A stretch of 64,000 nt of DNA. Origin: Candidatus Woesearchaeota archaeon (lineage in GTDB: Archaea > Nanobdellota > Nanobdellia > Woesearchaeales > DSVV01). Of the stretch, positions 16,673 through 26,220 are shown in pieces; position 1 is the stretch's first letter, and each line of letters opens with the position of its first letter. The translations under genes and the position numbers were made by a program. The notes beneath the pieces are model-generated. The model was not told the origin of the DNA and did not search any database. It was given only the letters and a program-made list of their open reading frames with translations. Location of the stretch: positions 1 to 64,000 of the forward strand of contig JABJHR010000010.1 in NCBI GenBank assembly GCA_018661705.1. Direction: 5' to 3'.

Positions 16673-19321
16673 TTATAATTGTAACTTCCTTTGGACCATC
16701 CACTCTTGAAGCATTTGTGCTTTTTGTGCTGCTTCTAGCCCTACTAAACTTTCTTGAGTAATCTGTTCTCTTTCCATTCTTTTATGTGCATGTTCACGTA
16801 AATAACTATCCGCATTATATTTTGCCTCTGGAATTAATAAGCTTGGGTTGTGTTCCTCCCCGCCAAAATAGTTATATTCAATAGTTGACATTATATCCCT
16901 TTTTTCTCCTCTATGAAGATGTCCTCTAAACATAATTGGATTAATTGCTATTTTTGCTGCAGGAGGATAATATGTTGCTACAAGTGATCTATATTCACCA
17001 GTTACTCCCCTAACAATATCATACATTTGTTCAACAACTTCTTCATCTGTTAAAGGTCTATTTGTTCCTGCTTCCATTTCTGCTTTCATATTAGCTACAT
17101 ATTTTGTACCATGTTTTGGTGTTACTGTGTGAAAAGTTGTCCATCTTGGTTTTAGATAATTTATCATTTCTACTGTTCTTTGAACATGTTCTTCATAATA
17201 TTTAATTCCACCTAAACCAGGCATTATCATTAATGAGAGCATCATACGTGTGTCAACAACCTTTTTTGCTGCTTTATCCATATCTTTTCTAGTAATTCCT
17301 TTATTAACATATTTTAAGACTTCATCAGAACCTGTTTCAACACCCCAATAAAGTAATCTTAGATTCATCCCAACCAATTCTCTAATCTCAGCAACTGATT
17401 TTTTTAATAAGCCTTCTGTTCTGCTGAATGCTTCTATTCTTCTAATCCCATTTATTCTTCTTCCTCTATTATTTCCTGTCCCATTCTGAATTGGTTGTCT
17501 ATCAAATAATCCATTAACAACATTAAGATATTGTTTTAATCTTTTTGTTGGCAAACTAAATATATTTCCACCAGCTAAGAAAACTCTTTCAATGTATCTA
17601 ATATCTTCTCCTAACTTTTCTCTAACTGCTTCTGCATGTTCTTTAAACTCAGTTGGGTTACGAACAAAATAATCTGCCCCTGCATATTCTTTACAAAAAG
17701 TACATTTTGCATAATTGCAGCCATTACCTGTTTCTAATTTAACTACTCTTGATAATTCTTCAGATGGTGGTGCAAATGGATCTCCTCCTTTAAACAAAGA
17801 TCTATCAGCATACATTATTAATCTTCTAGTCCATGCAGCATTTTCTGGGTGTAATAATTGTTTAATCATTTCCTGCATTACATTTGCATTAGGATTTCTT
17901 AATCGTAATTCTCTTTCTTTTAGATAATGTTGCTTTGCAACTAGTGCTCCAACTTCATCACAAATAGTTTTTGCAAGTTTTATAGCTCCTTTTTTCCCAG
18001 TAACAGTTTTTGCTTGTTCTGTCACATATTTTCTTAATGCCCTTTCTCCTCTTATTTTTGCTTTGTGAGGTCTTTTTATTTTGTCTTTCTGTTTGTTAGA
18101 AACTCTTATGCTTAATGCTTCATAAAACAGCAATCCTAACTCATAAAATGGTGCCCTTGCATTAGTAATTGCTTCTAGTCCAGCAACTTCATACTTGAAA
18201 TCTGCTAATGCTTCATCTCCTTCTGCCTTATGAATTGCTAAAATCTGTTCAATATTTATTCCATATTTTTTTCTTAATGCAGTTGTTGATGCTTCTATTT
18301 CTTGATTATAACCAAGATTAATAACGGTTTTCTTAGCTTCTATATGTATTGGCATTAAAACTGCTTCAATTCCATCAACTATTTCTTCAGCAAGTTTTAA
18401 TGTATCTCCTCCATGAGCATCTATATTTGCTTTTATATTATTAACACCTATTTTAGTTATTTCATCAGGGTGCATCTGCAATGTTTTGTATGTTTTTTCT
18501 CTTGTTTCTTCCCCTATATCTTTTCCAATTCTTGCTTGTTTCTTTTTCTTCACTCCTTTTCTTCCACTTTTTTGTCCACCATCTCTTGTTTCTTTTACTT
18601 CTCTTGTATTTTCAATTTCAAATAAAACTTCTAATCTATCATCAGCTCCTAAATCTACTACTTCACCTTTACTTCCAAGTGGAACATCAGTTTCATTTCC
18701 GCCGTGATAATAAACAGGATCAAACGTTCCTTCATCAAAATCAATTTCCATTAATTGGGTTGTTTCTACTATATCTCCAGCGTTAAATCCAGATGGATGT
18801 GCTTTAACAAATTTATCCTCTAGACTTTTAGCAATTTGTTTTGTTAATTTTACTTTATATCGGTTAAACCCTTTTTCAGATTGATTTACTCTTTCATAAT
18901 CTGCTCTACTTATATTAATTTCAAACCCAGGGACGCTATTAATTCTGATTGAGAGATCATTAAGATATAGTTGGTAATCAATCAATGGGTTTTCAAGAGC
19001 AGTTGCTCTTTTTTCTTCAATCTCTGTAATCTTATTTTGCATTAGTTTAACTTCTTCAATTGTTTCTTTTCTTAATATTGCTTCTAACTCTTCTTGTGCT
19101 GGCAAACTTTCTAAATACTCTTGAAAACCTTTTGCATCTTTAATTTCTGGTATTTGTCCAAAATAAACATCAAATAATCGTCTTTTTCCAAGTACTTCTA
19201 AAACTTTTCCTAAGGCTTCTTGTGCCATTAAATTATAAGTAGTAGAGTATAATTTAGCTGTAACATCTTCTTTAGTTTCTTGTGTTTGTATCTCTTGCAT
19301 TTTTTTTCTTGCTACTGCCAT
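16673..19321 (-). CDS. Radical SAM protein with long N-terminal extension and SH3-like module (paralogue 1)
   Basis: The 882-residue protein is colinear with the downstream 839-residue paralogue, both starting MAVAR. The SH3-like region is at about 180-290 (HGGNETDVPLGSKGEV, later QMHPDEIT). The radical SAM domain follows from about 515: PPSEELSRVV, NGCNYAKCTFC (C535, C540, C543), RVFLAGGNIFSLPT, WGVETGSDEVLKYVNKG and MPGLGGIKYY. The C-terminal domain matches a widespread, functionally unassigned free-standing radical SAM family; the 500-residue extension is what is new. The tandem copies could act as a heterodimer or on two sites. AAAGGAAA precedes the ATG. It is co-oriented with the E1/E2/JAMM genes, 72 nt after the 965-aa gene. 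Confidence 0.86.
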   Translation of the reverse strand: MAVARKKMQEIQTQETKEDVTAKLYSTTYNLMAQEALGKVLEVLGKRRLFDVYFGQIPEIKDAKGFQEYLESLPAQEELEAILRKETIEEVKLMQNKITEIEEKRATALENPLIDYQLYLNDLSIRINSVPGFEINISRADYERVNQSEKGFNRYKVKLTKQIAKSLEDKFVKAHPSGFNAGDIVETTQLMEIDFDEGTFDPVYYHGGNETDVPLGSKGEVVDLGADDRLEVLFEIENTREVKETRDGGQKSGRKGVKKKKQARIGKDIGEETREKTYKTLQMHPDEITKIGVNNIKANIDAHGGDTLKLAEEIVDGIEAVLMPIHIEAKKTVINLGYNQEIEASTTALRKKYGINIEQILAIHKAEGDEALADFKYEVAGLEAITNARAPFYELGLLFYEALSIRVSNKQKDKIKRPHKAKIRGERALRKYVTEQAKTVTGKKGAIKLAKTICDEVGALVAKQHYLKERELRLRNPNANVMQEMIKQLLHPENAAWTRRLIMYADRSLFKGGDPFAPPSEELSRVVKLETGNGCNYAKCTFCKEYAGADYFVRNPTEFKEHAEAVREKLGEDIRYIERVFLAGGNIFSLPTKRLKQYLNVVNGLFDRQPIQNGTGNNRGRRINGIRRIEAFSRTEGLLKKSVAEIRELVGMNLRLLYWGVETGSDEVLKYVNKGITRKDMDKAAKKVVDTRMMLSLMIMPGLGGIKYYEEHVQRTVEMINYLKPRWTTFHTVTPKHGTKYVANMKAEMEAGTNRPLTDEEVVEQMYDIVRGVTGEYRSLVATYYPPAAKIAINPIMFRGHLHRGEKRDIMSTIEYNYFGGEEHNPSLLIPEAKYNADSYLREHAHKRMEREQITQESLVGLEAAQKAQMLQEWMVQRKLQL

Positions 19322-19393
19322 TTTAATTTCCTTTAATTATAATTTTTTTTGGTTTATTGGTTTTTTAATAACTTTTTTTTAAAAACAAATATT

Positions 19394-22291
19394 TTACATT
19401 AATCCTCTTTGATGAATATAATTCGGATTACTTACTCTTTCTGCAAATAATTCTTCTATTCTTGCATCATCAATTCCCATAGACCTAAATGCATCAATTG
19501 TTCTAGATGTAAGATCATCTATTTTTTGATATACAGTTGCATGTGCTTCTTCAGCTTTTGCAATTAATGGAGCTAATTGTTGTTCAATCCTTGTTTGTAA
19601 TGCTTCATATTCTGCAAATTTTACTTTGTATACTTCTAATTTTTTCCCTTCTAATGTTTCTAAAGGATTAACTAATTCTAAATCCTTTCTTCTGTAATCA
19701 TTTTGATAACCATTATCAAACTTAACTTTAGTATATCTTTCTTCAGTATTATCTCTGTAATCAGCTAATATTGTTCCAATTACTCCTGGTTTAGTATCAG
19801 TTTCATATTCACTATTTCTTTTTATTGTAACTCTTGCATCTTTTTTTAATTCAATATGTGGCATTTCAGGAATTTCAAATGCAGGTTCAAGTGCCATAAA
19901 ATCAGGCATATTATCTCTAAAACACTTATCATTGTGATATCCTGGGAAATTTGCATGTATACTTGAACCGCAATCTTTTCCATAAGTCCCAATTGCTCCC
20001 TTTGGAACACTTTGTGCTGCTTGCATAAGCATTATTAATTGTCCTTTTTTAAATCCCTTTTTAGCAACTTTTGCTTTTTTCTTTCTTTTTTTATCAGGAG
20101 TTTTGTAACCATTTACTACTTTTTCTACCAAGTCTTCTTTAAGTCTTTGAAATTCAGAATTAGTTGTAATACTTCCTTGTTCATAACCACTTATGTAAAT
20201 CCCTAATTCTTCTTTAATAGATTCAACTAATTGATCTGCAACACCATTGTAAGAAAGTTGTGATTGCATAATTCTAATTTCTTCAAATGCATCTCTTTCT
20301 GATAAGATACCGCTTCTTATATATTTACCCATATGGTCTTGTTCATTTCCTAGGTAAAGATCAAAAAATGTTCTGATAACTCCTTCATCAACACCCATTG
20401 CTTTAAGTGTTTCAACACCTGTTGTAACTAATTCATTTATTTTTTCTTTTGCTTCTCTATATTCTTTTTCAGATTCTTCTACAATTTTTGTTAAGGTTGT
20501 AGTTAATTCAGCTTTTTCTTCCTCAATTTTTCTTTTTTCTTTTTTCTTCAAGGGCATTTCAAGTTCATCAGGATGACAATACCAACCATTGCCAGAAAAA
20601 TCAATATAAATTTTGGTCTTATCATCCTCAGTTTTTATTATTGTACCAACACTACCTAAGGGCACCCTACTTATATTACCGCTATAGTAATATTCATCTT
20701 GTCCATGCCCTCCTTTTCTTCCAAGGTTTTTTACAACCTTAACTTTTTCTCCTCTTTTTATTTTTCCACTTGCAAAATGAACATTTTCAAATATTTCCAA
20801 CTCATCCATTGTAAGTCCGAAATAACTACCAGAACCTTTAGGAACAAAATCACCATCACTATCTAATTTTCCCCAGGTTCCAATTGGAACTCTTGAAACA
20901 GGAGTGCCATTACTATATTTAGTCCCACGTTCTGCGTTTACTGTTCTTGCAAATTTATGTCTATATGCATAACGACTTTCTCCTTCTTTTGTTTCTATTT
21001 TTTTATACAGTCCTACTTCGAGTCTTAACAAAGACTCTTTAAACTCTTCATAACTAGATTCATCTCTAAATTCATTGCTAATAATGAATAAACCTTTTTC
21101 TGCCTCAAGCTTTGCACTCATTTCTGCAACAATTCCTTTTAAGCTAATATCCACATCTTTTACTCCAGCTAATTCTTCTATCAAATGTTGTGAATAACCA
21201 AATCTTGATCTTAATACTTTATTATATCTTTCAAGTGCTTCATCCACATTTAGTTTTGCTAATTCTTCATCGCTTTGTAATGCAAATGAAAATACTGTTC
21301 TTAACATTATATCGTCTAAGTCTGCTTTTGGATTCATTATTTGAGATTGAATTAAATCAGCTGTTTCAGTTAATGTTGTGGTTTTTGCTTTTTCTTCTGT
21401 TCCTGCTTCAATTCCATCTTTTGCTTTTGTTCCATTTCCATTTTGAGAAATATATCTTTGTGTTTCTGCTAAAAACACAATTTTAGCTAATTCATTTGCA
21501 TTTTTTACATTATTTAATCTATCTTCATATCCTTTTAATAATGGTAAGACTGCTTGTGCAGCAATTAATGCTTCTGCTTCAAAACCTTGGAAAAAGATAT
21601 CTTGGTAAGGGAATTTAACATTGTTAAAATCACCAACTACAACATTTTTTCCTTCTACAGCCTCTACTTCAAGAGCATCTCCTTTTGTGGCATCTCCATT
21701 ACCATTATTAACATCAACTAATTTGTCTTCATCAATTTCTATACTTAACATTCTTTTGAGTTGTTTTCCAAACTTCTCACCAACAAAATTCATATACTCT
21801 GAAAAAGTTCCGCTTCCAACGCTAGTTCCAAATCTCATTCCAGATAATGCTTCCCCAGATAATACCACGCTTGCAATATCTTGCATATTATTACTATGTC
21901 CATTAGAAATTAAAGATTGATAATTACTTGCAGACGTTTCTCTGACTAAATAATTACCTAATATTTTTAATAATGGGTTTGAATGTGAAAATTGTGATCT
22001 CGGATTAGGTCTTACTCCAAGTTCCAATAAATGTGCAAGTGTTTTCTGTGCATCATGTTCAATATAAGGAATTTCTACTACTTCTTCTCCACCATATAAT
22101 CTATCGTTAATTGCATTATCAACTAAACCTGCGAAAAAATCATCATCCTCATCCTCACCCCATTCAATTCCATCATCTGCTTCCTTAGTTAAAGCTTCTT
22201 CAGGTAAAACTTGCGGAACTACTACCTCTGTTGTTTCCCCTTCTTGGGTTGGAATTTGAATTCCTATTGTATCGTCTTTATCTTGTGTCAT
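19394..22291 (-). CDS. 965-aa multidomain protein: methyltransferase-like region plus SH3-like modules
   Basis: An acidic N-terminus leads to a Rossmann methyltransferase-like segment (about 148-240): GMRFGTSVGSGTFSEYM resembles motif I, LSIEIDEDKL the acidic strand 2, then GDALE and VVVGDFNNVKFPYQDIFFQG like motif IV. From about 440 onward come at least four SH3-like repeats with the pattern V-P-x-G-x-x-G-T/K and often HPDELE: VSRVPIGTWGKL, ISRVPLGSVGTII...CHPDELE, QSVPKGAIGTYG and a TKPGVIGTIL unit. They alternate with helical blocks that look like coiled coils. The same module is in both radical SAM proteins. Such modules resemble Mib/Herc2-type barrels of eukaryotic ubiquitin ligases in size and pattern, which is suggestive only. 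It could be a scaffold or substrate selector. Confidence 0.72.
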   Translation of the reverse strand: MTQDKDDTIGIQIPTQEGETTEVVVPQVLPEEALTKEADDGIEWGEDEDDDFFAGLVDNAINDRLYGGEEVVEIPYIEHDAQKTLAHLLELGVRPNPRSQFSHSNPLLKILGNYLVRETSASNYQSLISNGHSNNMQDIASVVLSGEALSGMRFGTSVGSGTFSEYMNFVGEKFGKQLKRMLSIEIDEDKLVDVNNGNGDATKGDALEVEAVEGKNVVVGDFNNVKFPYQDIFFQGFEAEALIAAQAVLPLLKGYEDRLNNVKNANELAKIVFLAETQRYISQNGNGTKAKDGIEAGTEEKAKTTTLTETADLIQSQIMNPKADLDDIMLRTVFSFALQSDEELAKLNVDEALERYNKVLRSRFGYSQHLIEELAGVKDVDISLKGIVAEMSAKLEAEKGLFIISNEFRDESSYEEFKESLLRLEVGLYKKIETKEGESRYAYRHKFARTVNAERGTKYSNGTPVSRVPIGTWGKLDSDGDFVPKGSGSYFGLTMDELEIFENVHFASGKIKRGEKVKVVKNLGRKGGHGQDEYYYSGNISRVPLGSVGTIIKTEDDKTKIYIDFSGNGWYCHPDELEMPLKKKEKRKIEEEKAELTTTLTKIVEESEKEYREAKEKINELVTTGVETLKAMGVDEGVIRTFFDLYLGNEQDHMGKYIRSGILSERDAFEEIRIMQSQLSYNGVADQLVESIKEELGIYISGYEQGSITTNSEFQRLKEDLVEKVVNGYKTPDKKRKKKAKVAKKGFKKGQLIMLMQAAQSVPKGAIGTYGKDCGSSIHANFPGYHNDKCFRDNMPDFMALEPAFEIPEMPHIELKKDARVTIKRNSEYETDTKPGVIGTILADYRDNTEERYTKVKFDNGYQNDYRRKDLELVNPLETLEGKKLEVYKVKFAEYEALQTRIEQQLAPLIAKAEEAHATVYQKIDDLTSRTIDAFRSMGIDDARIEELFAERVSNPNYIHQRGLM

Positions 22292-22364
22292 TTTGTTTTT
22301 TTATTAAATCATTGATGCTTTTTTGTTGATATTCTTTTCTTATTTATTTTCTAGTTTTCTTAAT

Positions 22365-23891
22365 TTATTCTGTTCCTGTTTGTTGTAATAATTGTGGATT
22401 TTTTGCAACAAATTTATCAATATCTTTTTGTGAAATTCTTAAATCAGGAACTGGTTTACTATAACAATCACATGCACCAACTAATTCTGATGTTCCAAAC
22501 CTTGTAGATAAATCTGCTCGATACATTAGTTGGCCATTAAATGGTTCACCAAATTTCTCTGGTTCAAAAACACTTAATGCTGCAATTACTGCTCCAACAC
22601 CACCAACAGCATTACTCATTACAACTGACGGATTTGGGTTTGCAGCACAACTTGCTCTTCTGATCATTTCTTCTTTCATACCTTCTTTATAGATATCCAT
22701 TAAATGGTTCATACATTGTGTTTTTCCTTCTTGATGTGTGTCCCATCTTGCACTATCTGGCAAAGCACCTGAACTAATTAATGGTGTTCCAGTTGAGATT
22801 GCATATGCACAGTTAAGTGCTCGTGTATATCTGTTATCAACAAAATCAAAGACTAAATCATATTTTTCTTTTGTCTCAAATCCAGGTAAAATTAATTCAT
22901 TATAACCCGTTGATCTCGTTCTTCCTAAAGTCATTGCAACTATTTTTGCTGCAATATGTTCTGATTTTAATTTATCAATCCCATCATATGCTAATAATTG
23001 TCTATTAACATTATGTGATTCAAATTTATCATAATCAAATGTATCAACTCTTCCAAAACCCATGTGAGAGGCGGCAATTGCACCCCAGTTACCTAATGCA
23101 CCTACTCCTAAGAATCCTAATTTAAGTCTTGCTAATAATGCTTTATCAGGCAAAGGAACATCTTCACCTTTTTCTAAAAATCCATATCTATAACCCGGTC
23201 CTAGTTTGTATCTTACTGGTTTCTCTAAAAATTTATCAAAATTTCCCATTGCAACTTTTTTAACTTCTTCTGCAATAACTCCGCACATCATTAATGCCAT
23301 TAGTGGATCTTGTTTATATCCTTCAAACATTGGCATTAACATTTCCGTATTTTGAGCTCCAAGATCTCTATTGTGATCAGTTGCCATTAATTTAGTATAT
23401 CCCCATTTTGATGATGTACTAATTACAGGAATGCCTTTTTCTCGTCCATAAGCAATTGCTAATGATTTTGATTTTATTGAGTTAGTTGCATCTACAATAA
23501 CAGTAGCGCCTTCTAATGCCATTAAATCCATTCTAGATTCAAGATTTGTAGTGTAACCTTCAAAATTAACTTGTTGATTTATTACTTTAAGTAATTCAGG
23601 ATATGATTTTGCTCTTGAACCGCTTTTTACAACCATGTCTAAAAATAATTCACTTTTTGCAGTAGTGCCTTTTCTAACATTACTTCCATCAGCATCACTG
23701 CCATCAATTAAAACAACATTACCAACTCCTAAAGCAGCTAAACACAAAGCAGTATACTTTCCTTGCCAATCTAAACCAACAATTGCTACTCTCGCATTAG
23801 CTAATTTATTCTGGCCTTCATCACCCCAGAGCATTTTCTGCCTAAGGTATCTTTCAGCTTCAATCATTTCTGTTGTTTTTTCTTCTGTCAT
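22365..23891 (-). CDS. E1-like enzyme with two ThiF domains
   Basis: E1/ThiF/MoeB enzymes adenylate the C-terminus of a ubiquitin-like protein. The N-terminal half starts like a ThiF domain (RYLRQKMLWGDEGQNKL, ARVAIVGLDWQG at 33-44, LIDGSDADGSNVRKG) but its GxGxxG and NxxRQ motifs are degraded. The second half is intact: FLGVGALGNWG (262-267 loop), FDYDKFESHNVNRQ with Arg finger (294-298), DFVDNRYTR (D352) and a C-terminal GGVGAVIAA helix. Candidate thiol or zinc cysteines are C393, C415, C474 and C476. An inactive plus active pair in one chain is the plan of eukaryotic Uba1 and of some bacterial E1s, unlike single-domain MoeB. The neighbours are a JAMM protease upstream and the SH3-module proteins downstream. 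Confidence 0.87.
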   Translation of the reverse strand: MTEEKTTEMIEAERYLRQKMLWGDEGQNKLANARVAIVGLDWQGKYTALCLAALGVGNVVLIDGSDADGSNVRKGTTAKSELFLDMVVKSGSRAKSYPELLKVINQQVNFEGYTTNLESRMDLMALEGATVIVDATNSIKSKSLAIAYGREKGIPVISTSSKWGYTKLMATDHNRDLGAQNTEMLMPMFEGYKQDPLMALMMCGVIAEEVKKVAMGNFDKFLEKPVRYKLGPGYRYGFLEKGEDVPLPDKALLARLKLGFLGVGALGNWGAIAASHMGFGRVDTFDYDKFESHNVNRQLLAYDGIDKLKSEHIAAKIVAMTLGRTRSTGYNELILPGFETKEKYDLVFDFVDNRYTRALNCAYAISTGTPLISSGALPDSARWDTHQEGKTQCMNHLMDIYKEGMKEEMIRRASCAANPNPSVVMSNAVGGVGAVIAALSVFEPEKFGEPFNGQLMYRADLSTRFGTSELVGACDCYSKPVPDLRISQKDIDKFVAKNPQLLQQTGTE

Positions 23892-23941
23892 TTTTGGTTT
23901 TTATGATCTTGTTAATTTTGATTTTTTAATTATATCTTTGT

Positions 23942-26155
23942 CTATTTCTTATCTGTTCCTTTTTTAGCAGGACTTTTATTAGCAGAGCCTTTTCCAGTTG
24001 TTGTGTTAGTAGTAGTTTGTGGTGTAATTGGAGTAACAGTTGCGCCTGGTCCAATATAAGTTGTAGACATTGGTTGTCCATGTGTATCAACTATCCCAGT
24101 ATATTCTTGGGCAGGTTTTTCTGCAGTTCCAATTGGTACATAGTTCTCTGGTCCTTGATCATATGATTCTAGAACGCTTTCAACATATGATTTCAATAAA
24201 ACATTTCTTCCAAAAGTTGTTCCTACAATAAATTGAGACATAAATTGAACTGTTTCGTCATCATATTCTACTCCCTTTGGTCTATGAGCAATTTCCCCAT
24301 AAATATTATCAGTCATGTTATTGAGTTTGAAAAAATCAATCTTATGTCTTTTTACAACTAATGGGTTGTCTTCTACTAATGGTCCTAATTCCTCAATACA
24401 ACTTCTTAATCCCAGAATTGGCCCCATATCAATATAATTCTGTTTTCCTGCATGACTTATTGATGTTCGTAAGTTTGCAGATTTATGTGGACCATGGTAA
24501 GCAGAAAGTAAACTTACTAAAACAGATACATAAGTTGAATATTTACTTTGTGGATGTCTACCTTCTCTTAAATAAGAAAACAATGCAAGACCAAATAAAT
24601 CTGTAATTTCAGATATTGAATAATATTTCCCATCTGATTTTTCTATTTGATCCTTTGGCATGTCTTTTTTCCCATTACCCATTCCAATTGCTTCACCAGT
24701 GTCAATTGCTTCTAATAATTCAGAACCAATATTATCTTCTACTTCAGGCTCTGGTAATACTAAATCTTCAATTCCTTCTTTTAAAATATGTCTTGCTGTT
24801 TTTCTTCCCCGTGCATAACTACTAGTTGCAGTGCTTGTTCCTTGTCCATGAAAACCTTGTGGTCCTCTTGCCCCACCTTGATAAGCTTTACCTTTTCCAC
24901 CTTTACTTCCTTTTTTACCTTTACCCTTACTTCCTACATCTCTCCATACACCAGCTACGTTATCAAAGAATCTTCCAGCTGCTGCCTTAGCAACATTTTT
25001 TGGTGCTACATAAGGAAATTTAACTCTTTGTTTTACAATTGCAGCAACTTCTTCTGCTGTTGGAATATCAATTCCTACATCAGTTATTTCATAAGGAATA
25101 TTTGCAATTGAATCATAATCTTCTGTTCCAGAAAATGCAAATCTTTCTCTAATCCCTAGCTTAACAAATGGATTATCTCCACCATTATTAAATACAAAAC
25201 TAATTCCATATGCAACAATTCTTGGTTCATATGTTTCTTTACCAACCATGTCTAATAATCTTGCTAAAAATTCCGCTTTCTTGAAATCTTTTGCATCAGG
25301 TTTTAGACCAAATTCTTGTAATGCTTTGAAAAATAATTCATCTTCTGGATAAACAAATCTTTGAATATAATCAGACAGTGCATCTCCTCTTAGATAAATT
25401 CCATCATCACCATATTCTGTTCTTATCTTTTCTTGGAACAATGCAAATGGTGCATCATATGGAACTTTTGTTGTTTTACTCATCTTGTTTACAAGATTAA
25501 CTAAAACTTCATTATCATCTTGAGAATGATAAAGGCCTTGTCCTTTTTCTGATGGATGTATATGAAACATTGCACCTATTCTTCTTCTTATTTTTAATAC
25601 TTGATTTTCAGCTCTAACTTCTCTTGCTGCTTGATCATAATGTTCAGCAATGTAAATACTTCCTGTTGTTACTGGTAAATCTTTTGGAACAATAAAATCC
25701 ATGAGTGTAACTTTATCTTCATCTATGTCTCTAAGAAAAAACCCGCCAACTTCTAATCTTTTTTTACCTTGTTTTCTTGTTTCAGGACCCACCATCTTCC
25801 CAAATTGGATGCATCTATCTCTAATGTAAATCTTTTCAGGAGCTAATTCTTTTAATGGAGTTACTTTCATCTGAACTTTTTCTTCAACTTCTTCTCCTAA
25901 TACAGAAGCTAATAAATCATCTCCTAAACCATCATCATCAAATGAACCATTATTTAATCCACAAGTCCCATCAGGACATTCATCTACTGTTGTTCCTGTC
26001 TTTTTTGTCTTTTTAGTATTTCCAGTATCTCCAGATTGTTCATCTGCATAAGCATCAATAATATCATCCATATCTTCTGGTTCTTTTCCAGATTTCTTTT
26101 TTGTAGTTCCTTTTTTCCCTGGTACTTTTCTGTCTGTTATTTTTATCCTTGGCAT
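23942..26155 (-). CDS. JAMM/MPN (Mov34/JAB) metalloprotease with C-terminal extension
   Basis: JAMM proteases cut isopeptide or linear bonds after ubiquitin-like C-termini. The zinc site is complete: E135 in RLEVGGFF, then FHIHPSEKGQGLYHSQDD giving H198, H200, S211 and D214 (H-x-H-x10-S-x2-D). The domain spans about 100-235. The N-terminus is basic and low-complexity with a CPDGTC pair; a 400-residue C-terminal part follows, including a GKGKKGSKGGKGKAYQGG linker (about 410-430) and a helical domain. The tail after 690 is Thr/Pro/Lys-rich. At 737 residues it is far longer than the 110-150-aa archaeal JAMM proteins. Position between E2-like and E1-like genes points to deconjugation or precursor processing in one pathway. 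Confidence 0.87.
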   Translation of the reverse strand: MPRIKITDRKVPGKKGTTKKKSGKEPEDMDDIIDAYADEQSGDTGNTKKTKKTGTTVDECPDGTCGLNNGSFDDDGLGDDLLASVLGEEVEEKVQMKVTPLKELAPEKIYIRDRCIQFGKMVGPETRKQGKKRLEVGGFFLRDIDEDKVTLMDFIVPKDLPVTTGSIYIAEHYDQAAREVRAENQVLKIRRRIGAMFHIHPSEKGQGLYHSQDDNEVLVNLVNKMSKTTKVPYDAPFALFQEKIRTEYGDDGIYLRGDALSDYIQRFVYPEDELFFKALQEFGLKPDAKDFKKAEFLARLLDMVGKETYEPRIVAYGISFVFNNGGDNPFVKLGIRERFAFSGTEDYDSIANIPYEITDVGIDIPTAEEVAAIVKQRVKFPYVAPKNVAKAAAGRFFDNVAGVWRDVGSKGKGKKGSKGGKGKAYQGGARGPQGFHGQGTSTATSSYARGRKTARHILKEGIEDLVLPEPEVEDNIGSELLEAIDTGEAIGMGNGKKDMPKDQIEKSDGKYYSISEITDLFGLALFSYLREGRHPQSKYSTYVSVLVSLLSAYHGPHKSANLRTSISHAGKQNYIDMGPILGLRSCIEELGPLVEDNPLVVKRHKIDFFKLNNMTDNIYGEIAHRPKGVEYDDETVQFMSQFIVGTTFGRNVLLKSYVESVLESYDQGPENYVPIGTAEKPAQEYTGIVDTHGQPMSTTYIGPGATVTPITPQTTTNTTTGKGSANKSPAKKGTDKK

Positions 26156-26220
26156 TTTTTCATCCCCATAATCATTTGATTTATTTTCATGATTTTCTTA
26201 ATTTTTGTTGAGTAACATAT

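Noticed and set aside
14065-19321. Radical SAM pair as Elp3 (tRNA U34 modification)
   Set aside because: The cluster motif is CX4CX2C with PPSEE before it, and there is no GNAT acetyltransferase domain.
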